Source: Flavobacterium psychrophilum
GTDB lineage: Bacteria > Bacteroidota > Bacteroidia > Flavobacteriales > Flavobacteriaceae
Direction of reading: 5' to 3'
Assembly: GCA_020720185.1 (NCBI GenBank)
Contig: DYPB01000024.1
Location: 17,785 to 24,268, forward strand
Length of the DNA stretch: 6,484 bases
Below, in pieces: positions 1 to 6,050 of this stretch. The notes beneath the pieces were generated by a model, which did not search any database, had not been told where the DNA came from, and saw nothing but the letters and a program-made list of their open reading frames with translations. A program made the translations under genes and the position numbers. Position 1 is the first letter of the stretch. Each line of letters begins with the position of its first letter.

Positions 1-38
1 TTATTTTCTTGTGTTATTTTTTGGATACTGTCATTTTT

Positions 39-365
39 TTAATTAAGATAGACCACTGGAGACCAAAAATGTTTTTCAAAATTTACAATTTGATTGTTTA
101 CTACTTCAATTCCTTCATTTTCAAGAAGTTGTTGCATCAAATTTGTGCCATCAAAGTGCATTTTTCCTGTTAGTAATCCGTTCTTATTTACCACCCGATG
201 GGCAGGAATATCATCTATATTATGACTCGCATTCATGGCCCAGCCTACCATCCTTGCCGATCTTCCTGATCCTAATGCTTTTGCAATAGCTCCATAACTA
301 GTTACTTTTCCATAAGGAATTTGTCTGGCAAGGGCATAAACACGGTCAAAAAAACTAGAATCCAT
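39..365 (-). CDS. Alkyltransferase-like protein (ATL), MGMT DNA-binding-domain family, Cys replaced by Ala
   Basis: This 108-residue protein matches the DNA-binding half of O6-alkylguanine-DNA alkyltransferases. Visible motifs are the IPYGKVTSYGAIA helix (residues 16-28, with Tyr24 where the family's base-flipping Tyr lies), Arg38 in the ARMVGWAMN segment (arginine-finger position) and Asn45. The active-site PCHRV motif reads PAHRV (residues 54-58), so the alkyl-accepting Cys is Ala55 and direct repair by alkyl transfer is not expected. Known ATLs with Trp or Ala here bind O6-alkylguanine, bend DNA and hand the lesion to nucleotide excision repair; that role is inferred for this one. There is no N-terminal MGMT ribonuclease-like domain, as is usual for ATLs. 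It is the last gene of the minus-strand cluster, 7 nt after the LysE-family gene, so it is probably co-transcribed with it. Start: first ATG, with family similarity beginning within the first residues. Confidence 0.9.
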   Translation of the reverse strand: MDSSFFDRVYALARQIPYGKVTSYGAIAKALGSGRSARMVGWAMNASHNIDDIPAHRVVNKNGLLTGKMHFDGTNLMQQLLENEGIEVVNNQIVNFEKHFWSPVVYLN

Positions 366-372
366 TTTACAA

Positions 373-990
373 TTAATTTAAAATTTTTATCAACGAAATT
401 ATAGTAACAATTCCTGTTATTGTTCCAATTATTTTATTCATATTATTTAAGAAAAAATCAGTTTTTGTTTCAATATTTTTAAAAAATTTAATATAGAAAT
501 TAAACATTACAAAGGAACCTAAAATCACACCTAATAAGAATGTTGCTACAAAAATATTTTTAAAATCAAAATATCCTGCGGTTGATAGGGTTAAAATTAT
601 ATAAACATAGAAAGGAATAGGAAAAAAATTAAGTGAAGACAATAACATCCCGAAGAAAAAACGACTGGATTTACTACGAATTTTTATGTTCTTAGAATTA
701 GGTTTGTTTTTTTTTGCAAAGAAGAAAAAGTAGATAGTCAGGCAAGAAAATATAAGTACTCCAATTTTTCTAATTACTTGTAAAACAGCATAATTAGTGG
801 CTATAAATTTGCAAAAAACTATAGCTATATAGGTTTGGACAAGAATGATAAGCAAGGCACCAAACACAAAAGACAATGCTCTTTCTTTGCCGTCTTGCAT
901 ACTTATTTTTGCTGCTGTCATATTTATCAAACCTGGTAAAGCGATACCAATTATTGCGACAAAAAAGCCTATCAAAAAAACGACAATCAT
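373..990 (-). CDS. LysE/RhtB-family exporter-like membrane protein
   Basis: This is a 205-residue, very hydrophobic protein with about six predicted membrane segments (roughly residues 3-24, 39-63, 70-92, 110-135, 142-167 and 185-204, judged by eye). A basic stretch lies at about 93-109. The N-terminal helix carries a PG motif (Pro19-Gly20) followed by Asn23, resembling the PGP region of LysE-type amino-acid exporters, and the length is typical of the family. The fourth segment contains a Phe/Pro-rich stretch (LNFFPIPFY) at the place where LysE proteins carry a second helix-breaking Asn-Pro-type motif. The substrate cannot be told from sequence; amino acids or other small cationic metabolites are the family's usual cargo. 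It lies 9 nt after the DUF4296 gene and 7 nt before the ATL gene, which suggests one transcript. It is more divergent than its neighbours, so family membership is likely rather than certain. Confidence 0.75.
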   Translation of the reverse strand: MIVVFLIGFFVAIIGIALPGLINMTAAKISMQDGKERALSFVFGALLIILVQTYIAIVFCKFIATNYAVLQVIRKIGVLIFSCLTIYFFFFAKKNKPNSKNIKIRSKSSRFFFGMLLSSLNFFPIPFYVYIILTLSTAGYFDFKNIFVATFLLGVILGSFVMFNFYIKFFKNIETKTDFFLNNMNKIIGTITGIVTIISLIKILN

Positions 991-999
991 TTTTCAGTT

Positions 1000-1380
1000 T
1001 TATTGTAGATTATTAGAGGAAGGTGCAACTTCTTTGCCTGTTTTTTCAATCAACTTCTTAGTTAATTCTGCATCTTTTTGGGTTAGTCTATCATTTACGG
1101 TTTCAAACATTTTTTTGTATTTTCTTACATCGGATGCGTAATATTTATTGCTTTGTGCAAATTGCAGACTATCAATTTTGTATTTTTTTAAAATATAATT
1201 ATTGGCTTCCATTGGTTGAGAACCTCCGCTATAGCCCGTGTTTCTTGAGGATTCCATAATTGATAAATCATACAAAATATTTACCATAATTTCTTTGTCT
1301 ATCAAATTATCTGGTTTTTTTACAGGCGAATTTGAACAACTTAAAATCGTCAAAGTCAAGAAAACATATACATTTCTCAT
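1000..1380 (-). CDS. DUF4296 domain lipoprotein, function unknown
   Basis: This 126-residue protein has a short lipoprotein signal: a basic start (Met-Arg-Asn), a hydrophobic core at residues 4-13, and Ile-Leu-Ser-Cys at 12-15. Signal peptidase II would be expected to cleave before Cys15, leaving a lipid-anchored protein. The mature part reads PDNLIDKEIMVNILYDLSIME (23-43), then a segment with YILKKYKIDSLQFAQSNKYY (62-81), which is the recognisable DUF4296 pattern. The C-terminal third is charged and probably helical. The family has no known function. Its stop lies 9 nt before the LysE-family start, and its ATG lies 1 nt after the stop of the polyprenol-sugar synthase gene. From memory this pairing with a GT2 gene recurs in Bacteroidota, which would suggest an envelope role, but that is inference. 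Confidence 0.85.
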   Translation of the reverse strand: MRNVYVFLTLTILSCSNSPVKKPDNLIDKEIMVNILYDLSIMESSRNTGYSGGSQPMEANNYILKKYKIDSLQFAQSNKYYASDVRKYKKMFETVNDRLTQKDAELTKKLIEKTGKEVAPSSNNLQ

Positions 1381-1381
1381 T

Positions 1382-2107
1382 TTATAATTGATTAAAAAAG
1401 TTTTTGATTCTTAAAGAAATTACTCCAAAAATTGCTTCTTTAAAAATTGCACTACTCATTTTTGATTGCCCTTTTGTTCTGTCTGTAAAGATAATTGGCA
1501 CTTCAACTATTTTTAATTTTTTTGCAAAAGTTCTATATTTCATCTCAATTTGAAACGCATAACCTATAAATTTTATTTTATCTATATTGATGATTTCTAA
1601 TGTTTTACGCTTATAACAGATGAACCCTGCCGTAGCATCGTGTATTTTCATACCAGTTATCATTTTTACATATTTTGAAGCAAAATAAGACATTAAAACC
1701 CTGTTTAATGGCCAGTTTACTACATTTACCCCTGTAACATATCGGCTGCCAATAGCTAAATCGGCACCGCCAAAATGGCAAGCATCATACAATTTCTTTA
1801 AATCGTTAGGGTTATGAGAAAAATCAGCATCCATTTCAAAAATATATTCATATTTTTTAGACAACGCCCAACGAAAACCCCTTACATATGCAGTTCCTAA
1901 ACCAGATTTTTTTGTGCCGTTTTCAAGAAATAATTGATTAGAAAACTCTTCTTGCAATTCAATAACTTTTTTTGCAGTATGGTCTGGCGAATTATCATCA
2001 ACTATCAGTAAATCAAAGGTTTTATGCAATGAAAATACCGCTCGAATAATTGATTCGATATTCTCAATTTCATTATAAGTAGGTATTATTACAAGGCTAT
2101 TCGACAT
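1382..2107 (-). CDS. Polyprenol monophosphomannose synthase-like glycosyltransferase, GT2 family
   Basis: This 241-residue cytosolic-type GT2 enzyme resembles dolichol-phosphate mannose synthase (DPM1 class). It would transfer mannose, or a similar hexose, from a nucleotide sugar to polyprenyl phosphate, making a lipid-linked donor for glycosylation outside the cytoplasm. Visible motifs are the N-terminal IIPTYNEIENIE (7-18), VDDNSPD (36-42) for nucleotide binding, the metal-binding DAD (Asp93-Ala-Asp95) followed by FSHNP, GSRY (120-123), WPLNR (132-136), DATAGF (157-162) and the C-terminal FTDRTKGQSKM (207-217). It has no C-terminal transmembrane domain, so it is the compact single-domain form. 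The gene heads a tight cluster with DUF4296, LysE-like and ATL genes and has its own TAnnTTTG box 19 nt upstream of the ATG. The donor and acceptor sugars are inferred from family only; a glucose or other hexose cannot be excluded. Confidence 0.9.
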   Translation of the reverse strand: MSNSLVIIPTYNEIENIESIIRAVFSLHKTFDLLIVDDNSPDHTAKKVIELQEEFSNQLFLENGTKKSGLGTAYVRGFRWALSKKYEYIFEMDADFSHNPNDLKKLYDACHFGGADLAIGSRYVTGVNVVNWPLNRVLMSYFASKYVKMITGMKIHDATAGFICYKRKTLEIINIDKIKFIGYAFQIEMKYRTFAKKLKIVEVPIIFTDRTKGQSKMSSAIFKEAIFGVISLRIKNFFNQL

Positions 2108-2126
2108 TTTAATTCATCTTTTATGG

Positions 2127-2134
2127 CAAAAGTA
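2127..2134 (-). promoter_or_regulatory. Candidate Bacteroidota -7 promoter box for the GT2-DUF4296-LysE-ATL cluster
   Basis: Read on the minus strand this is TACTTTTG, a perfect match to TAnnTTTG, ending 19 nt before the GT2 ATG. A TTG lies upstream at a gap of 24 nt, slightly longer than the 17-23 usually quoted for flavobacterial promoters. It lies in the 70-nt gap between the permease stop and the GT2 start (2108-2177), which shows no other clear feature. It implies that the cluster can be transcribed independently of the permease gene. Confidence 0.5.
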
Positions 2135-2177
2135 AAGTATTATTTCTTTATTAATTCACAATTAAATTATAAAGTTT

Positions 2178-3041
2178 TTAAATAGTATCAACAAAGTTTT
2201 TCTCCGTTTTATTATAAATTAATATGCCAAAAAACAGTACGACTATCGTAACAATCGCAGAATAACCAATGCTCCAGGTGGTAAAAGTTCCTTTTCCTAA
2301 AAAAGCATATCGAAAAGCTTCAATAATTCCAGTCATCGGATTTAATTCGATATATTTTTTATACTTCTCGGGTGCTGCACTTAATGGGTAAATTACGGTC
2401 GTTCCATACATCAATAATTGTACTCCAAAAGTTATTAAAAATGTTAAATCCTTATATTTTGTAGTAATTGCGGTGATAATTAATCCAGTTCCGAGACCCA
2501 ATAATGCCATTAACAATACTAATATAGGAAAGAAAGAGATAGCAAAAGTAATATGAAATTCAGTGTTTGGCGATGGAAATAGATAAAAATATCCCATCAT
2601 AAATAAAAACAATAAAAACTGTACACCAAAACGAACCAAATTACTCACAACAATACTCAACGGCATTATTAATCTAGGAAAATAAACTTTTCCAAAAATA
2701 TTAGCATTATCTCTAAAAACAGTACTCGTTTTTGTTAAACAATCCGAAAAATAATTCCAGGCTGTAATTCCAGACAAATAGAATAAAGCTCTTGGAATAC
2801 CATCTGCACTTATTCCTGCAAGATTTCCGAATACAAATGTAAAAACAATGGTTGTAAAAATAGGCTGAATAAAAAACCATAAAGGTCCTAAAATAGTTTG
2901 TTTATAAAACGAAACAAAATCTCGTTTTACAAACAAAAAAAGCAAATCTCTATAGTGCCATAAATCTCGAAAATTGATTTCGAAAAGTCCAGTATGTCCT
3001 TTTATTACTAAATCCCAATCTTCTTTATTATTGTTATTCAT
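2178..3041 (-). CDS. ABC-2 type transporter permease, polysaccharide/polyol-phosphate export (Wzm/TagG-like)
   Basis: This 287-residue inner-membrane protein is the channel half of an ABC exporter for polysaccharide or polyol-phosphate chains (O-antigen, teichoic acid or capsule type). After a polar N-terminus, residues 27-60 hold the family pattern: a Trp/His/Tyr-Arg-Asp-Leu segment, VKRDFVSFYKQTILG, then PLWFFIQP. About six hydrophobic segments follow (near 55-75, 85-105, 125-155, 163-190, 200-222 and 255-280). The C-terminal part has the typical ELNPMTGIIEAFRYAFLG segment (residues 233-250) before the last helix. Length is normal for the family. It needs an ATP-binding Wzt-like partner, which would usually be adjacent. 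None is present here: the next gene downstream is the GT2 enzyme and the one upstream is queD. The 65-nt upstream gap contains a TAnnTTTG box, so it probably has its own promoter. Confidence 0.92.
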   Translation of the reverse strand: MNNNNKEDWDLVIKGHTGLFEINFRDLWHYRDLLFLFVKRDFVSFYKQTILGPLWFFIQPIFTTIVFTFVFGNLAGISADGIPRALFYLSGITAWNYFSDCLTKTSTVFRDNANIFGKVYFPRLIMPLSIVVSNLVRFGVQFLLFLFMMGYFYLFPSPNTEFHITFAISFFPILVLLMALLGLGTGLIITAITTKYKDLTFLITFGVQLLMYGTTVIYPLSAAPEKYKKYIELNPMTGIIEAFRYAFLGKGTFTTWSIGYSAIVTIVVLFFGILIYNKTEKNFVDTI

Positions 3042-3072
3042 TATGATGTTTTTTTGTATGTAATTTAGGGAG

Positions 3073-3080
3073 CAAATATA
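3073..3080 (-). promoter_or_regulatory. Candidate -7 promoter box for the ABC permease gene
   Basis: Minus-strand TATATTTG is a perfect TAnnTTTG match and ends 31 nt before the permease ATG, giving a predicted leader of roughly 25 nt. No clear TTG/TTTG -33 element stands about 20 nt upstream. That position is instead occupied by an AT-only inverted repeat (3082-3104). Confidence 0.5.
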
Positions 3081-3081
3081 A

Positions 3082-3104
3082 TTTATTTTAGGTAATAAAA
3101 TAAA
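3082..3104. repeat. AT-only inverted repeat between queD and the permease gene
   Basis: Two perfect 9-bp arms (3082-3090 and 3096-3104) flank a 5-nt loop, ggtaa. The repeat starts 2 nt past the queD stop codon and ends 1 nt before the permease -7 box. All stem pairs are A-T and no U-run follows, so it would make only a weak terminator. It could equally be a regulator site or chance in AT-rich DNA. Confidence 0.35.
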
Positions 3105-3106
3105 AA

Positions 3107-3559
3107 TTATAAATTATCGCTTGCAAACCATTCCGCAAAAGAACTTTCAGTTTCTTGTAACTTTAATGAAAATAAATTTATATTAGCTGGTAAACGGTGT
3201 TTAATTTTTTCTGCAAAATCAATCACCATATTTTCACTAGTAGGTTGATAGTCAACTAAAATCACATGATGTCCACGGGTTTTTAATTCATTTGCCAAAT
3301 CAATATGTGGCGTATTGCCATTAAAAACAGTTGCGTGGTCAAATTGATTGACAATCTCTTCCTGAACTATTTTCTTTAGGTCAGAAAAATCTATAACCAT
3401 TCCAAACTTTACATTATTATTATCTAATATAGGAGATCCAATTACCGTAACCGACAATTTGTAACTATGTCCATGAACATTTTTGCATTTTCCGTCATAT
3501 CCATACAATGCATGACCCGTTTCAAAACTAAATTGTTTTGTGATTCTTATTCTTTTCAT
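3107..3559 (-). CDS. queD: 6-carboxytetrahydropterin synthase QueD / 6-pyruvoyltetrahydropterin synthase family
   Basis: This enzyme converts dihydroneopterin triphosphate to 6-carboxy-tetrahydropterin, the second step towards preQ0 and queuosine in tRNA. With the start chosen here it has 150 residues. Zinc ligands are His16 (ETGHALYG) and His29 and His31 (KNVHGHSY). Cys25 lies four residues before His29, as the catalytic Cys does in QueD, and His75 (FDHATVF) and Glu136 (LQETESSF) fill the other catalytic positions. PTSEN (106-110) is the usual conserved turn. An in-frame ATG 60 nt upstream would add 20 residues, but these do not match the family and their codons overlap a TAnnTTTG promoter box, so the internal Met is preferred. 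The gene diverges from recG and no other queuosine gene is in the window. A pterin role (PTPS activity) cannot be ruled out from sequence alone. Confidence 0.92.
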   Translation of the reverse strand: MKRIRITKQFSFETGHALYGYDGKCKNVHGHSYKLSVTVIGSPILDNNNVKFGMVIDFSDLKKIVQEEIVNQFDHATVFNGNTPHIDLANELKTRGHHVILVDYQPTSENMVIDFAEKIKHRLPANINLFSLKLQETESSFAEWFASDNL

Positions 3560-3577
3560 TAGATATTTTTTAGGTTG

Positions 3578-3585
3578 CAAATTTA
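3578..3585 (-). promoter_or_regulatory. Candidate -7 promoter box for queD
   Basis: Minus-strand TAAATTTG is a perfect TAnnTTTG match and ends 18 nt before the preferred queD ATG at 3559. A TTTG occurs upstream at 3617-3620, but its 31-nt gap is too long for a normal -33 element. If this box is used, transcription starts inside the alternative 20-residue N-terminal extension, which supports the shorter protein. Confidence 0.5.
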
Positions 3586-3660
3586 GTAAATAGATTTCTA
3601 TTTTTTTAGTACACTTCAAATTCGCTATGTTTTTTTTTATAGATTAGAAAATATCGTTCT

Positions 3661-3738
3661 ATGAGTTATATTTACAGGAAAACTGGAGAGGTCTTCCGTT
3701 TGAAAAAAATGACCACAGCCCAAGAATTAAAAAAATAA
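3661..3738 (+). other. Unexplained 25-codon reading frame in the queD-recG divergent gap
   Basis: ATG at 3661 opens a frame that runs to TAA at 3736-3738. It encodes a basic peptide beginning MSYIYRKTGEVF and ending MTTAQELKK. The stretch 3675-3720 is visibly less AT-rich than the DNA around it, and a second in-frame ATG at 3709 follows a run of A. Upstream there is only an imperfect -7-like string (TATGTTTT at 3626-3633). It does not resemble any family I recognise. It could be a small protein gene, the remnant of a decayed gene, or chance. The rest of the 268-bp gap (3560-3827) shows only the two promoter boxes and AT-rich filler. Confidence 0.25.
3680..3701. repeat. Imperfect hairpin inside the queD-recG intergenic region
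   Basis: AAAC pairs with GTTT at the ends. After one mismatch, GGAG pairs with CTTC (one G-T wobble), leaving a 4-nt loop. It sits inside the 25-codon frame and is not followed by a U-run on either strand, so it is not a normal terminator. It may be incidental. Confidence 0.25.
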
Positions 3739-3804
3739 ATTTACAAAAAAACTAATTTATAGAACCTACCATATATATGTTTTTATAATTTGTTTTGAAA
3801 ATGA

Positions 3805-3812
3805 TATATTTG
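3805..3812 (+). promoter_or_regulatory. Candidate -7 promoter box for recG
   Basis: TATATTTG is a perfect TAnnTTTG match 15 nt upstream of the recG ATG, predicting a leader of only about 10 nt. TTTG strings at 3789-3792 and 3794-3797 are too close to act as a standard -33 element. No Shine-Dalgarno is visible before the ATG, which is usual for this phylum. Confidence 0.55.
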
Positions 3813-3827
3813 CATTGAGAATATAAA

Positions 3828-5963
3828 ATGACAAATCCAATTTTAGCAACCCCAATTGATTATCTAAAAACCGTTGGCACGGCCCGTGGCTCTTTGTTGC
3901 GTAAAGAATTAGGTATTCATACATATGCCAATTTGATTAATTTTTATCCCAATAGATACATTGACAGAACCAGATATTTTAAAATTAATGAGTTGCAAAA
4001 TAGCAATGCCGAGGTTCAGATAATTGGAAAAATTATTCATATTAAAACGGTTGAATATGGTAAAAACCAAAAACGATTAGTAGCCAGTTTTATAGACGAA
4101 ACAGGACAAATGGACCTCACTTGGTTTCAGGGCTATAAATGGATTAAAGAATCATTGAAGATAAACGAGCCTTGTGTGGTTTTTGGTAAATGTGCCCAGT
4201 ATGGCAATCAATTTAGTATGGCTCATCCTGAAATTGAACTACTTACGGAACATCAGCAAACGCTACGAAGTGCCATGCAAGCTGTATATCCATCAACAGA
4301 AACCCTTACAAATAGAGGAATTACAAATAAGGTAGTTAATAAAATGATGCAACAATTGTTTTTAGAAATTGGCACCTCTTTTTCCGAAACACTACCTAAA
4401 TATCTGATTGATGAACTTAAATTAATCTCAAAAAAAGAAGCTGTTTTTAACATTCATTTTCCAAAAAGTCAGGAGTTATTAGCAAAAGCACAAACCCGAT
4501 TAAAGTTTGAAGAGTTATTTTATATTCAGTTGCAATTAATTACTAAAAATTTAATTCAAAAACATAAAGTTAAAGGTTATAATTTTAATCAAATTGGTAC
4601 TTATTTTAATAATTTCTATCAAAATTTTATGCCTTTTGAACTGACCAATGCTCAAAAAAGAGTGATTAAAGAGATTAGAAATAATATGGGCAGTAATGCT
4701 CAAATGAACCGATTATTACAAGGTGATGTAGGGTCGGGCAAAACGATTGTGGCTTTTATGAGTATGCTTATCGCTCTTGATAATGGTTTTCAGTCGTGTT
4801 TAATGGCACCAACCGAAATACTTGCTAATCAACATTTTTTAGGATTATGCGAATTAGCCAAACCGCTACTTATTAATATCAAAATATTAACGGGTTCAAC
4901 AAAAATTAAAGACCGAAGAATAATTTATGAAGAGTTAGCAAATGGCAGTTTGCACATTCTAATTGGTACACACGCTTTGATTGAAGATAAAGTCCAGTTT
5001 AAAAAATTAGGATTAGCCGTTATTGATGAACAACACCGTTTTGGGGTAGAACAACGAGCAAAATTATGGAAAAAGTCCTCTCCTACCCTATCTGACGAAA
5101 AGGAAATTGTACCGCCACATATTTTAGTAATGACCGCCACACCTATTCCGAGAACATTAGCCATGAGTTTATATGGCGATTTGGATATTTCAGTTATTGA
5201 TGAGTTACCACCAGGCAGAAAACCAATACAAACCGTTCATCGATACGACTCTAACCGATTAAAAGTTTGGAAATTTATTAGAGATGAAATTGCAAAAGGA
5301 CGACAAATTTATATTGTCTATCCTTTAATTCAAGAATCCGAAAAAATGGATTATAAAGATTTAATGGACGGCTATGAAAGTATTACTAGAGATTTTCCAT
5401 TGCCTGATTATTCCATTTCGATGCTTCACGGAAAGATGAAACCAGCAGAAAAAGATGCAGAAATGAAACGATTTGCCGATGGAAAAACTAACATTATGGT
5501 AGCAACAACGGTGATTGAAGTTGGTGTAAATATCCCAAATGCCAGCGTAATGATTATTGAAAGTGCCGAACGATTTGGACTCTCACAACTCCATCAGTTA
5601 CGAGGCAGAGTAGGTCGAGGTGCTGCTCAAAGTTATTGTATTTTAATGACTTCTCATAAATTATCACCCGATTCTATAACCCGAATAGAAACAATGGTTG
5701 CCACAAACGATGGATTTAAAATTGCCGAAGTCGATTTAAAACTTCGTGGTCCAGGCGATATTATGGGCAAACAACAAAGTGGCATTTTGAATCTTCAAAT
5801 TGCTGATTTAGTAAAAGATGCCGACCTGCTTTTATTGGCTCGAAACTATGCCTTGAAAATTTTAACCGATGACGCTCCTATGCAAAAACAGGAGAATGAG
5901 ATTCTCCGTTTGACTTACCTCGAATTGACAAAAAAACAGAATATTTGGAATTATATAAGTTAA
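3828..5963 (+). CDS. recG: ATP-dependent DNA helicase RecG
   Basis: RecG is a monomeric double-strand DNA translocase that regresses stalled replication forks and branch-migrates Holliday junctions and D-loops. This copy has 711 residues, about full family length, and appears intact. The N-terminal wedge/OB region (about 1-260) contains the helix-hairpin-type GTARGSLLRKELGI segment and a nucleic-acid-binding OB core near 60-140 (TGQMDLTWFQG). Helicase motifs follow in order: Walker A GDVGSGKT (299-306), motif Ia MAPTEILANQH, motif II in the RecG form DEQH (400-403) followed by RFGVEQR, motif III TATPIPRT (436-443) and motif VI QLRGRVGRG (590-598). The C-terminal LRGPGD (639-644) with GKQQSG belongs to the RecG translocation (TRG) motif that couples ATP use to movement. 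It starts at the first ATG, behind a TAnnTTTG box, and diverges from queD. No truncation or missing motif was seen. Confidence 0.98.
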   Translation: MTNPILATPIDYLKTVGTARGSLLRKELGIHTYANLINFYPNRYIDRTRYFKINELQNSNAEVQIIGKIIHIKTVEYGKNQKRLVASFIDETGQMDLTWFQGYKWIKESLKINEPCVVFGKCAQYGNQFSMAHPEIELLTEHQQTLRSAMQAVYPSTETLTNRGITNKVVNKMMQQLFLEIGTSFSETLPKYLIDELKLISKKEAVFNIHFPKSQELLAKAQTRLKFEELFYIQLQLITKNLIQKHKVKGYNFNQIGTYFNNFYQNFMPFELTNAQKRVIKEIRNNMGSNAQMNRLLQGDVGSGKTIVAFMSMLIALDNGFQSCLMAPTEILANQHFLGLCELAKPLLINIKILTGSTKIKDRRIIYEELANGSLHILIGTHALIEDKVQFKKLGLAVIDEQHRFGVEQRAKLWKKSSPTLSDEKEIVPPHILVMTATPIPRTLAMSLYGDLDISVIDELPPGRKPIQTVHRYDSNRLKVWKFIRDEIAKGRQIYIVYPLIQESEKMDYKDLMDGYESITRDFPLPDYSISMLHGKMKPAEKDAEMKRFADGKTNIMVATTVIEVGVNIPNASVMIIESAERFGLSQLHQLRGRVGRGAAQSYCILMTSHKLSPDSITRIETMVATNDGFKIAEVDLKLRGPGDIMGKQQSGILNLQIADLVKDADLLLLARNYALKILTDDAPMQKQENEILRLTYLELTKKQNIWNYIS

Positions 5964-5965
5964 AA

Positions 5966-6041
5966 CAATTTCAAAAAGCAAAAAGCAAAAGGCAATTTCA
6001 ATTTCAATTCAAAAAATAAAGGCAATTTCAAAAACATAACG
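5966..6041. repeat. Low-complexity array of C-initial A/T-rich short repeats upstream of the IVP-family gene
   Basis: The 87-nt gap between recG and the four-helix-bundle gene is built almost wholly from reiterated short units. In order they are CAATTT (5966), CAAAAAG twice (5972-5985), CAAAAGG (5986), CAATTT twice (5993-6004), CAATT (6005), an AT-rich unit ending AAAGG, CAATTT (6023) and a CAAAAA-initial unit. The 12-mer CAATTTCAAAAA occurs at 5966-5977 and 6023-6034, and AAAGGCAATTTCAA occurs at 5988-6001 and 6018-6031. There is no TAnnTTTG promoter box and no clear terminator for recG in it. Confidence 0.7.
5993..6016. repeat. Left arm of an imperfect inverted repeat flanking the IVP-family gene
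   Basis: This 24-nt segment matches the reverse complement of 6449-6472 at 21 of 24 positions by eye count. The two arms enclose the whole four-helix-bundle gene. Both are low in complexity (reiterated CAATTT or CAAATT), so part of the match could come from composition. Confidence 0.5.
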
Positions 6042-6050
6042 ATTAAGATT

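Noticed and set aside
1..38. Possible end or start of another minus-strand gene at the left edge
   Set aside because: The only ATG gives a six-codon frame. The frame in phase with ATL after its stop stays open to the edge but has no start codon, so no gene is called.
845..1141. 98-codon plus-strand open frame over the LysE-like and DUF4296 genes
   Set aside because: It lies antisense to two convincing genes, shows no recognisable domain and spans their junction; it is a shadow frame.
3680..3701. Intrinsic terminator between queD and recG
   Set aside because: The stem is short and mismatched, has no U-run on either strand, and the flanking genes diverge, so no terminator is expected there.
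4253..4453. 66-codon minus-strand frame inside recG
   Set aside because: It is antisense to well-conserved RecG coding sequence with no family resemblance.
4925..5164. 79-codon minus-strand frame inside recG
   Set aside because: It is antisense to the DEQH and TATP helicase motifs; a Cys/Ser-rich shadow product.
5966..6041. CRISPR-like array
   Set aside because: The units are 5-14 nt, contiguous and of simple sequence, with no spacers of uniform length and no cas genes.
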